Part shown: piece by piece, positions 1 through 9,631 of the stretch
How the letters are laid out: each line of letters opens with the position of its first letter
Position numbering within the stretch: position 1 is the stretch's first letter
NCBI GenBank assembly: GCA_034769895.1
Contig: CM068373.1
Span: forward strand, 22,758,620 to 22,822,619
Direction of reading: 5' to 3'
Origin: Magicicada septendecula
Taxonomy: Eukaryota; Arthropoda; Insecta; Hemiptera; Cicadidae
Length of the DNA stretch: 64,000 nucleotides
Made by a program: the position numbers and the translations under genes
Notes under the pieces: model-generated
What the model was told of the DNA's origin: nothing
Seen by the model: only the letters and a program-made list of their open reading frames with translations
Databases searched by the model: none

Positions 1-289
1 CTCTACGATGCTGATTGGATGAATCTAAGCCGGGCCTCCCGCGCTTACGTCACGCAAAATCCTATTCAGTTTAAGACAAACTTTAAGGAAGCACACGACT
101 CTACACTGACACAAAAAGTCAGAATTACTACAGCCTTTTGAAGATAGAGACAGGAACAACTTTAGCTGTACAGAGATAGTTTCTCTTACGACACGAACTA
201 TTGTAATTTATTCTTCGTATTGTTTAAATTAGCAGCCATCTTTACTATTTCTTTTATGAATTTGCTAACTGCTATAATTTTTATTGTTC

Positions 290-325
290 GACAAAGCTTT
301 TCGTCATCACTGACATCTTCAGGTC
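290..325 (-). ncRNA. hammerhead-like ribozyme, AAGCTT class (left arm)
   Basis: Read on the minus strand: stem I GAC, core CTGAAGA, extra T, stem II GTCA with loop GTGA and TGAC, then GAAA, the palindrome AAGCTT, cleavage-site T and closing stem I GTC. All invariant core positions are present. Stem III is too short for a stable monomer, but AAGCTT can pair with a second copy. Confidence 0.65.
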
Positions 326-364
326 TTAAACAACCGGAAGACCTGACAATCTTTGGTTGTCTAA

Positions 365-400
365 GACCTGAAGATGTCAGTGATGACGAAAAGCTTTGTC
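365..400 (+). ncRNA. hammerhead-like ribozyme, AAGCTT class (right arm)
   Basis: CTGAAGA is at 368-374, stem II at 376-387 (GTCA/TGAC with a GTGA loop), GAAA at 388-391, the palindrome AAGCTT at 391-396, the predicted cleavage base T at 397, and stem I GAC/GTC at 365-367 and 398-400. It is the inverted twin of the 290-325 motif and has the same intact core. Confidence 0.65.
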
Positions 401-459
401 GAACAATAAAAATTATAGCAGTTAGCAAATTCATAAAAGAAATAGTATTGTAATTTATT

Positions 460-1244
460 GTTATCCGGTTGTACATGATAAACTGATGCTCAGGTTGTAC
501 GCCAGGTTTGCGATCTATACTGTGTTACAGTCCTTCTGTACAGTAGTCCCTGTATCCCATTACACTTGAGTGATTGCGTTAATTAAAAGTAATTAGTTTA
601 TTAAAAGACTGTATATTGTAAAACTAAATAGTTAAAAGGATTTATTCTCATGTAATCAACAATGCATAAATATTAAGCGTTTACTGACCTTGTCCTTGTG
701 CGTTGTCTTTGTAAATGTCCCGTTGTAAGCAACACTTCGCTGATTTTTTAGGCAGTCCTAAACTTCACAATAATATTCTAATAAACGTTAAACACATAAA
801 ATAAACACATAAAATAAACACATGAAATAAGCACAAAGTAAAATAACAATAGCTGTGAACAGACTTTCTATTCTTGCGGTATGCGTGTATAAACCAAAAG
901 AAAACTGAACTGCACGATATACCTTATACTACAGGAAAGAAAACGTTCTAATTATGACTGTTGATTACTAAGTGAATTGTACTTTGAAAAAGTTAATGGG
1001 AGTGCACTCTATTAGAGAACTAATGAAGTAGAGATACGGGGAGTTTTATTATTGTTATGAAAACAAAATATCTGACACTTACAATTTTTTTTTGAATTCA
1101 ATAAGTAACAAAGTTTTGTCATCAGTTAATACAAATTTAACTGGCTTACTTATGTTTATATTTATGCTACGTATATATTTCTATTGACCCACATCTAAAT
1201 CGAATACATTTTTTTAAGCCTAAACTTGGAAGAAATTGTTCTTC
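460..1244. other. AT-rich intergenic, nothing recognised
   Basis: No coding or structural signal was seen. A short imperfect tandem of an aaataaacacat unit lies near 790-835. The remainder is low-complexity AT-rich sequence. Confidence 0.5.
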
Positions 1245-3399
1245 TGAAACCCCCCTTTTGTTTTTCTAAGTTGTTTTGTAATATTTTTTTGAATTTTTGT
1301 TTTATTTAATTTTATAAATTTTTTTTTATTTAAGTTTTTTTTTTTTGTAAAGGGGAGAGACATCATATTTAGAACTAGGTGAAAAAAACCTAGAGGAAGC
1401 AAAAGTGTGCAAGGCCCAAATACAATTACAGACATGTCCCCCCAGGTGAATGACAGGACTTGCAAATGAAAAACTCTTTTAACCAACAAGCGTGTGCTTT
1501 ATTCAACCTGCATGATGTTACATAAATGACAAGTTCTTGATTGTGTGAGCACACCATTAAAGGCAGAATTATATATATATATATATGTATATCAATTAAT
1601 TCATAATGTCACAAAGTAAGTGAATTTGATATTAGCATAATTGCAAAATTTCTGCCTGATTATGTATGAGTCAAAGTTAGTAATAATCTCATTCATAAAA
1701 GCAATGCTAATCCATAAGTGTTGTATAGTATCAAATAGGCTAGCCTGTTGTCTCAGTAAGCACATTTATGGGTTTTCTCCTTTTTTTTTTTAAATCCGTT
1801 ACATATTCCCCCAGCAAAATATAGTAAAATTACACACACAAACACATATACGACATGAATAACAAAACATCCCTCATTTCAGCACTAACCTCCTCATAAA
1901 CCCATTCCAACTACAGTAAATGAATGCACCCTAATATGTATAGATATGTACAAATATAAATGACAGCGGAAACTGAATATCTCAGCTCCTAAGCATAGGT
2001 TTGCCTTGGTAGTTCACACAAGAGAATGTAAGTGACCGCCCCGAAACTCAACCAGCTAAACTACCCTGACTTTAATCATTAAGCACTAAGTATGTGTGTG
2101 AAAGAAAATAGTTTCTCATCTAAAGCATCAGACAGCCCCCGTTACGTTATTAAAACTCAGCCATGACCAGATGACATGATAGCACAAGATAATTAACTCC
2201 CTAATGGTCTTAATTAGATGAAAAGTTAGATCTTACAGCAACTGCGGATGTGTGTGTATGTGTGTAATTTCTTACACATTATACAGTTATAAGATACTTC
2301 ATTAGGTGTACTGCGGTAATGTTCACACATGCAATAACATAATTGAACATGAGAGTTTGTGCTAGAGTATAACGTTCAGAACTTCACGAGTGAGCTTCTG
2401 GCGGCTTCTGTGCATTCACCATGTTGTAGAGAGAGAGAAATAGATAATCAGAATTTTCCCACCTGAATCGTCCGGTGTACTTAGTCCGTATAGGCGCGGA
2501 TCAGTGATGTCACAGTCGTGTCACAAGTCCCGGGTGCAGCTTAGCGTTGGAAGAGTCCTAAGTTGTCCTCGACTGACGGCATCGTGGCTATAAGATTGTC
2601 TATGCCATTAGGGTGGACAGATGTACGTCCACCCGACACCCATCTCGCCCTTGTTCGAGCACCTGGACATACAATAGGTTGTAGAGGGTGTCATAAAGAA
2701 AATACGCCACATAGGCCGTCCACATTAACTTCCAACACTAACCTTACACATCAACAGCACACACACATCGCCACTAATTCATATTAAACAGTATTAAGCT
2801 GCTCAGCTGTGACTTATTTCACTTATGTACCAACTACCTTTCAAGTATTTCGTTGAAATATGACAATTAATTAATCACGTATTTCATAACTGTTAATAAC
2901 ACCAAACACAGCTGAGTGCGAGATGCTTTAGTATTTTCTTTATTGAAGTCAATTTAGCCCACAACATTTACACTCATATCAATTTAATTTGGTAATTGCG
3001 TTAATGCACACATCGAAAACTGCTCTACACACACACACAAGTATAAATTTATAATAGAGGCTGAAACGTAAAATATATTTGGGGTTAGAATATTTTCAGA
3101 ACCCGCTGACTTGTACATACCTGGAGCTACACTTTATCTAGCCAACCATAGTGATAGCCGAGGAAGTCCAGAACAAACGGTATCCGCCAGTCGAGAGCAG
3201 ATGACTAGGTTGGAGGACAGAACAGAAATGAGGCCGATTCAATGTGTCGGCCTAGCCAAGTAAACTCTGGATGCAGGAATGTACAGAAACATTGGCGCTG
3301 CCAGCTGTATTGCGTAGCTGAACAACATTTGTGTGTCAACAACAAACTACCGTAACCGTGTGGCCGTGCGTGACGTCAGCGGCGCTCGTTTTTAAAATT
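1245..3399 (-). mobile_element. diverged relative of the 3400-12587 LTR
   Basis: From 1245 the sequence follows the order of the LTR that begins at 3400: a TGAAACCCC start, a T-rich run ending in TTTTTGTAAAG plus purines, AACTAGG, an AAGC block, GACTTGCAA and a following AT-rich segment. The similarity is patchy, so this is an older or different subfamily member, probably a solo LTR. Its far end is not determined and may lie near 3345-3399. Orientation is inferred from the parallel with the neighbouring element. Confidence 0.42.
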
Positions 3400-6359
3400 T
3401 GAAACCCCTACTTCATTTTGAGTAGTTAAAACAAAAAGAATATTTCTTTTTGTAAAGAGGGGTTACAAGTTAATTAAAACTAGGCTAAGGCCTAGAGAAG
3501 CTAAAAATTGCGCTGGATCCAGTAAGACGGGACTTGCAATAAAAACTCAAGAATTAAATAATTAACAATCCCATTTTATTATTCTATCTCATAATAAAAA
3601 TATAATGAACAAATAAATACAACAGTCATTTATTATTTCCCTTTAAATTGTTAAATAAAGAAGTATACCCTCTCAACAAGGCCACCTGAAAAATATTAAC
3701 TGAATCCAAGAAAATAATTGCTATGTCACCATCAATGAATTGAAATTTAAAAATAATCATTAACCTCAAAATAAAACTCCCATTAAACTATTTATTAAAA
3801 TATAAAATTTATATCATGTGTTCCTTTTAAAAATGCAGTATATAAATTAATGAAGATAAATGATTTCATTCCCAGTTACTATTAATAATTAAAATAATTA
3901 CTCAACCAATTAAATGAACTTTAAAGGTGACACTTCCTATACTTGTTATACAGTTAAATAAAATAAATAATTTCCTTAAAGAAATGATCAGCCACGATTA
4001 TTCAGATAGAATACTCGTCTACTGGTGTATATAATTCTAATAATAAATCCCTATATCCCACCAAAAGTACAGTAAAGCATAATATTTATATATATATATA
4101 TATATATATATCCCCCAAAATGTACACAGAAATATACAGACATAACATGTTCCACAAGACAAATTACATTATACAATAGTATACAAATACATAAAGGTCT
4201 CTTGCCACGCCCCTTTTTATATTACCCTTCTGGTGTATATAAATTCTAAACTTCTTCTTTATAGGAATCCCAATTAGGATTAAAGATTTATTTCTATAAA
4301 TGTACCCCCATGGTGTGGGTTAATTGCACGTCATGTGTATCATAAAGTATTGCATACAAATGTCCCCAGGACCTAATAAAAATTTAAAACCCAGTGCCTA
4401 AGTGGCTAAGTGCTAAAATACTTAATTAAGGTGAGAAATAAAAATTGTTTAAAATAATTAACGCCCCCCAGTTACCATGATTAATATAAAGAATTTATAT
4501 ATACTAAAATAGGGCCAATTCATGAAAAGAGAAAAATTGCACCATATTAGCACCTTATATAAAAAAAATACATTTGTGTGTCAGAGACGGACATGTTCTT
4601 TCAACTTATGACCAGTCTCAACAAATTTGTCTCAACAACCTTGTTTCGACAAACAAGTTGAAAAGTGTTTCGACATGCACAGCTTGGTTGAAACTAATTA
4701 AAAATTCACCTACCTCCCCAGTAATCTTTTTATACAAATGACATAACCTGATTTTAAAAATAAGAGAAAATATATGTTTTTATGCATAGTAAATTAAACT
4801 TGAGAAAATTACTAATAACAAAACTGACTTTAAATCTGTAGCGAAAGCCCTATAAAGAAATGAGTGGAAATCTAAGTTGGATGCTGTATTGTAGACATGT
4901 CAGTCTCTGAACTGACAATTTACTATTCATATATAGAAATTTTACAATTCATTCTTAGTGTTCACACTAAACTGTCCCATCAATTGGGGATCCAAATGAA
5001 TGTATACTTGAACGGTAAAAACTGATGATTATGTATAACTGGTGCCATGTTGATTCTACGTGTGAATTATAAATGGTTATTTTTCACCTGCTTATATGCC
5101 CAGAAGGATGATCTCTTATTTGTAGCGTGGCGATCTCATGATTGGCATGTTGTTGTGGTCTTATTCTCTTCGGTGTCGAGTGTGGAGCTTTTAGGATGTC
5201 ATTCTTTCAGTCATGTAGCAGGACTTGTCTCTATTCGGCGAACCCTGTTCACACATTACATTTTTAGTGAGAGACCACACACAAATGCCCCCACTGTTTG
5301 GACACCCTCCAAAATCATATATATAAAACCACACCTAGTTATGTGCTACATAATAAAACTTGGTAGCATTATTTTGGCCAACATGCCTTACTTAAAAAAA
5401 ACTCTCTAACAATGATTCTTTATAACGCTTTATAACCTGAACCTCACTGAATGTGAGTTGCTTTTGCAATACAATAATTTATCTTGGCTCTGTAACATCT
5501 TATGAACTTATTACTTTGAGTGAAATTGAGGTTACCACGTGGTGTAGAATTTATTTAAAACACGTAGTTTTTTACTCCATAGAATCTGAGAATACTATTA
5601 TTTTGAATGAGACATGATTTACGTTTAAAAAGTGCCTGAGTAAGTTCCCAATTATATATGTATAAAGTTTTACAGATATTGTAGCAAAACTTTATACCAC
5701 TTAATGACGACACATTGTGTAATAGGTTAAGTGCTCAACCGAATCTCGTTACATCAGTGTTAATGAAAGTTCAAACTTAATTATTTTGTGGTTATTGTAC
5801 TTTAGGTATTAAAGCCGAGATTCTGACACTCCAATAATCAAGTTTTATTGGTTTATAAAAACTTTACGAACAATTACGCATCTCACAATGCATGCTCCGA
5901 CAAGTGGGGGCTTACTCAAGCTTACTAAAAAAAACGTTTTCTCCATTAAAAATTTAGTATATAATTAATATAATGAAATCAAAACTCACCGCAGTCGTTT
6001 AAGAAACTTATCTAATAGTTATAAGAAGTAGATGCTAGATTTTCACACTTCTCTTCACCGAAGAGATTTTCCACGAGGCCCTGAGTTAGGCTTCCATGTT
6101 GAGACAAGGCCTTAACAGAAATTTCCGTTCGTTGTCCGTTTGTAAGGAAACTCTCACCAGGACGCAGCACTGTTTAAAACTGCTGCAAAAACTCAGCAGA
6201 TGGCAACACCGATCAAACAGTGAAAAATCGAAAACTGTAGCCTCTCCTATCCGCGGGTAGAGAGCAGCACTCATTATTACTTTAAATTTCGTACTGCCAA
6301 TAACGTCAAAACTGCCGATAAAATTACTGACTTCGCGCTGAATCTTTTGACTCAGCACA
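3400..6359 (-). repeat. 3' LTR of the long-LTR element
   Basis: This 2,960-bp copy is nearly identical to 9632-12587. It includes a TA dinucleotide run near 4087-4112 whose length differs between copies. On the minus strand an AATAAA-type signal lies near its 3' end (about 3575). A 120-residue plus-strand ORF (5047-5409) is shared by both LTRs but is antisense to the element and has no recognisable domain. Confidence 0.85.
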
Positions 6360-6373
6360 CCCTCACCCCAAAA
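6360..6373 (-). other. polypurine tract next to 3' LTR
   Basis: On the minus strand the 14 bases directly before the 3' LTR read TTTTGGGGTGAGGG. A purine-rich tract at this position primes plus-strand DNA synthesis in LTR retrotransposons. The single internal T is tolerated in many such tracts. Confidence 0.6.
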
Positions 6374-7592
6374 GGGCAAAATAGTTGCCCCAACGTTAAA
6401 GGCCAGGAGGGTACCCTGCAGTGTACCTCTCCCCAAAAGATACCAGTGGACGTCGTGGTTGGGTTGGCTCAGCTGAGCTTGCTCTCAGGAGAACAGAAAT
6501 CAAAAAGGAAAATGAAAGAGACGAAAGAAGATATGTATAATGTAAGTGTGCGGGTGCTGCATGCTGACCTGATCAGAGTCCGCATACAGCACAAAAGAGA
6601 GAGACAGCAAAAGACAAAAGAAAGATTCCTACCTAGGTCTTCTGACCTCCTGAGGCTTGCCCACCAACTGAGACCCAACTTGGTACCTACTCAGGACAAC
6701 AACAACCCCCCCCCTTTCTTACTGGATTGGAAAACTCAACGCCAATGCAACCATCCTCATGCGACCCTCTCCGCCAGACCAACCCCACAGGACCGCCCCA
6801 ATACGTCACACTCTCTGGTGACCACCACCTACTCCTCCTACTGCCACTCACACACGCGTCCGAAGACCAAAACAAGGTAACTAATACCTTGGTATGTGAG
6901 CGCCCATAACTTTATTGTCCACATATGGACTGACCAGCCATATGCTAAAACAAGGCATCACATATCCTTGACATATCTAACTGGTCGTTAAAAAAAAACA
7001 TCCCTATACTAGGGCGGACGGCCCCTATTAGCCGGACTGAGAAAACCGCATAGAGGGCACGCGAACATCAATCCCTTCACTTGGTCTTCAATACTGCAGA
7101 ACTAACGAGGGGGGTTTTACTTCAGTACGACCACGTCGAACAACCTACACTTAATCAAAAATAACTACCACGGAAAGCAACTAGGATATGCGGCATGGCC
7201 AGGACTCTACAAAATCAACGACAACCTACAACAAAGAAAAATGAAAACGACACTAAACTCACTACCCACGTAGTCACCACTCTTCCAACTAACTTCTCTC
7301 TAACTCCTCTCGGATGTTTTTTTTTCCTTTTCTAATTTTTTTTGCTTTTTCCTTTCTAATTTTTATTTGTTTTTTGGTTTTTACTTTGTTTTCTGAAGGG
7401 AGGGGTAGGAAAATTGGGAAGATGAAAAGGGCAAGGATCCTTGAAAGTTCAACAGCCAGGACTAAGGTAAAGGACATGGTTCCCTCCGAAAATGAGGATG
7501 GGTGGAGAAATCCAAGGCTCGCGGAGGCAGGGGCGCAACCCTGAAGTAGATGGACACCACTGGGATTGTGGGGAACATCTACCCGCTACCCG
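6374..7592 (-). other. non-coding 3' internal region of the long-LTR element
   Basis: About 1.2 kb lies between the gag stop codon and the polypurine tract. It includes a C-run near 6706-6716 and T-rich tracts near 7316-7390. I could not find protease, RT or integrase motifs in any minus-strand frame. Short ORFs here are compositional. Confidence 0.55.
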
Positions 7593-8942
7593 TTAACCGC
7601 TTTGTCTCACCCTTTTATGACGAACTTTAGGAACCCGTTCCTTGTGGACATCACTCTCTGAGAAACTATCTTGTGTAGAGCAATACTGATTTATTTCCTC
7701 TGAATTATAATCAAGGTAACTTACCTTTCTACGTTTACCCCGATTTGGATTATCCTCAACCTCTAACTCCTCTGCTTCTACCTTCTCCTCTTCTACAATT
7801 GCTTCTGGTTCTATTTCTTCCACCTCTTCCTTTTCTTCCTCTCCATAATCCAAATCATCATCACGACACTGCACATCTTCATCTTCTAGTTGCTCACCTG
7901 GTCCAGCTGAAACTTCTTTCCATTCCTCAGAATCCTCAACAATACTTACAGAAAGCGTCTGCACATCTTCACACACTACATCATTCTCACCCACAAACTC
8001 TACAACGCTGCCACCCAGTTTCTCCCCAACTTCTACCTCATCTACTTCTACCACACTTGCAGACTGGACATCCCCTAGTCCATCCGCGACCTCAGAAACA
8101 CTTGCAGCCTCCCTAACACTTACACTTATACTCCCCTGCGTAGCATGTGCAGACCACTCTTCTGCCTCCTCCTTCGATTCCTCTTCTTCACCACTCTCAA
8201 CAACTACAACTTCCTCAACAGTACTCAACCTGGAATCCAGCTGTCCAGGTCCATGTGCAATGTCTAAATTAACTACTACTGACGATGGTAAAGCTCCACC
8301 ATCAAGTGACTTATCATCTTCCGGCGTAGGCGATGATGATGTTATCGGCTCTGGATCCACCTTGGGCAGAAATGGATTTACCGGAACAATTACTGCGACC
8401 TTTGGTCGGACCGTATTTGTAGCAACACAACACCGGGCCATCTCCGCGAAATTATTTGGACGATTCCCAAACCTTCCCAAACGGGAACTGTCTTGGGAAT
8501 TCAGTCCTCCTATAATTATATCTAGGACTTCGGTGTCGGTCAACCCTAATCTTAATACCCGGGCAGCTTTTCGTATGTCCTGCACGTAGTCCCCCAACGG
8601 CTCTCCGTCGGCCTGATAACGATAGAACCAATCCAGCCTAAGCTGGGAACGTCGTGGAGGATACATGAAGTAATCCAACACTTCCGCATGAAAAGTGTCG
8701 ACCGTGCCGCCCCGACGCCAAGTGTTGGTGACCTTCTGTGCCAACGTACCCTGGCAATACGGGTATATAAGGCACAAGACCTCCCCATCGGATATACCCG
8801 GATAGGCTGCCAACTGCAGGACAAGGTCCAAGAAAACCAGCAGCTGGTCCTCCTTAAATCCATCTACCACCGAAAATTTCTGGAGAACTGGGGTGAGAGG
8901 GTGGGGCAATTTCTGTTCCTCCCGGTGGTCGGGGGACGACAA
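7593..8942 (-). CDS. Gag-like protein of the long-LTR retrotransposon
   Basis: This intact 449-codon ORF is the only one in the element. Residues about 60-175 resemble a retrotransposon Gag capsid region: an aromatic RLDWFYRYQ segment, then a GEPLGDYVQDIRKAARVL helix region and a GLNSQDSSRLG segment, the spacing seen in retrotrans_gag-type proteins. Residues about 200-410 are acidic, low-complexity and rich in E, V and S. The last 50 residues are basic (RKVSYLDY, KVRHKRVRQ) and may serve in nucleic-acid binding. No CCHC knuckle, protease or polymerase is visible. The first ATG follows a leader of about 690 bp downstream of the primer site. An ORF of this length with a young LTR pair suggests it was recently under selection or recently copied. 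The capsid assignment is by pattern only. Confidence 0.7.
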   Translation of the reverse strand: MSSPDHREEQKLPHPLTPVLQKFSVVDGFKEDQLLVFLDLVLQLAAYPGISDGEVLCLIYPYCQGTLAQKVTNTWRRGGTVDTFHAEVLDYFMYPPRRSQLRLDWFYRYQADGEPLGDYVQDIRKAARVLRLGLTDTEVLDIIIGGLNSQDSSRLGRFGNRPNNFAEMARCCVATNTVRPKVAVIVPVNPFLPKVDPEPITSSSPTPEDDKSLDGGALPSSVVVNLDIAHGPGQLDSRLSTVEEVVVVESGEEEESKEEAEEWSAHATQGSISVSVREAASVSEVADGLGDVQSASVVEVDEVEVGEKLGGSVVEFVGENDVVCEDVQTLSVSIVEDSEEWKEVSAGPGEQLEDEDVQCRDDDLDYGEEEKEEVEEIEPEAIVEEEKVEAEELEVEDNPNRGKRRKVSYLDYNSEEINQYCSTQDSFSESDVHKERVPKVRHKRVRQSG

Positions 8943-9617
8943 TTTCTGAAAGCATAGCGCCGCCAGAATTACACAATTCGCAAAACACTATCAACAAACA
9001 CAACACCCTACAAATACCTAACACCTACAAACATAATGACAATAATAAGATTGGAATAAGAAAAACTCACGTACTATACTTCCAAAGAGTAGACTGCGGG
9101 TCCACCTAACGATGCGAGAACTAGCCCACTACCTGAACAGCTCACACTCGATTACACCAGACAAAAGGAACGCGACACACACACACACAACACGAAAACA
9201 AAAATACCGACCACGAAAATTTATTTTAACCATTTCTTAGGTTACCTCCGGCTACCATTTATCGGCAGAAACCGACTGCCGATCGGGCCATACCGCATAA
9301 TTACAAAAAAAAACAGCAACACCTCCCCAAACATGGGCAAGGTAAACTCAAACTAACCAAGCACCGACTGCGATAAGTCTTGCCCAGGGATTTCCCCTTC
9401 TAAAATTTCCCACCACGTGGCACTATTCACTATGCAAGGCGGGCAAGTACATGTACATATATTTCAAACCTTAAAACTAACAAAATATTTTCAACCTTGG
9501 GATATAGGGCCTTTAAAATTTTTCTAAGTTCTATTTGAACTTAACCTTGTGAAAATTCCAAAATATTTCCTAAGTTTGCAAGCCCCGTCACACCCACAGA
9601 ACCCTCATCGTAACCAC
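8943..9617 (-). other. leader between primer site and gag
   Basis: About 680 bp of non-coding sequence lies between the primer-binding site and the gag start. It contains a short CA run near 9177-9191. Packaging or dimerisation signals would be expected here but cannot be recognised by eye. Confidence 0.5.
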
Positions 9618-9629
9618 GCTCTGCTACCA
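9618..9629 (-). other. primer-binding site, initiator-Met tRNA type
   Basis: On the minus strand, two bases after the 5' LTR, the sequence reads TGGTAGCAGAGC. This complements the 3' end of animal initiator methionine tRNA (…CTCTGCTACCA) and is the primer type used by many LTR elements. Its position fixes the element orientation and the inner edge of the 5' LTR. Confidence 0.8.
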
Positions 9630-9631
9630 AA

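Larger units (their letters stand above)
200..459. mobile_element. Penelope-like hairpin: two head-to-head terminal segments
   Basis: Two 93-bp arms at 243-335 and 355-447 are near-perfect inverted copies separated by a 19-bp loop. Each arm carries a complete hammerhead-like core pointing outward. A 13-bp direct repeat, attgtaatttatt, lies at 200-212 and 447-459 and is a plausible target-site duplication. Inverted terminal pieces are common in Penelope-like element insertions. No protein remains, so the family assignment rests on the ribozyme cores and on the resemblance to copies at 47426 and 56402 that do adjoin GIY-YIG domains. Confidence 0.6.

Noticed and set aside
200-447. 77- and 92-residue ORFs through the first hairpin
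   Set aside because: Both frames run through an inverted repeat, so the two strands give near-mirror peptides. The nucleotide structure explains them.
5047-5409. 120-residue ORF repeated almost identically at 11277-11654
   Set aside because: It lies in the two copies of one young LTR, so the similarity reflects LTR duplication and not coding constraint. It is antisense to the element and has no recognisable domain.
8260-8589. 109-residue plus-strand ORF
   Set aside because: Antisense shadow of the 449-codon gag-like ORF.
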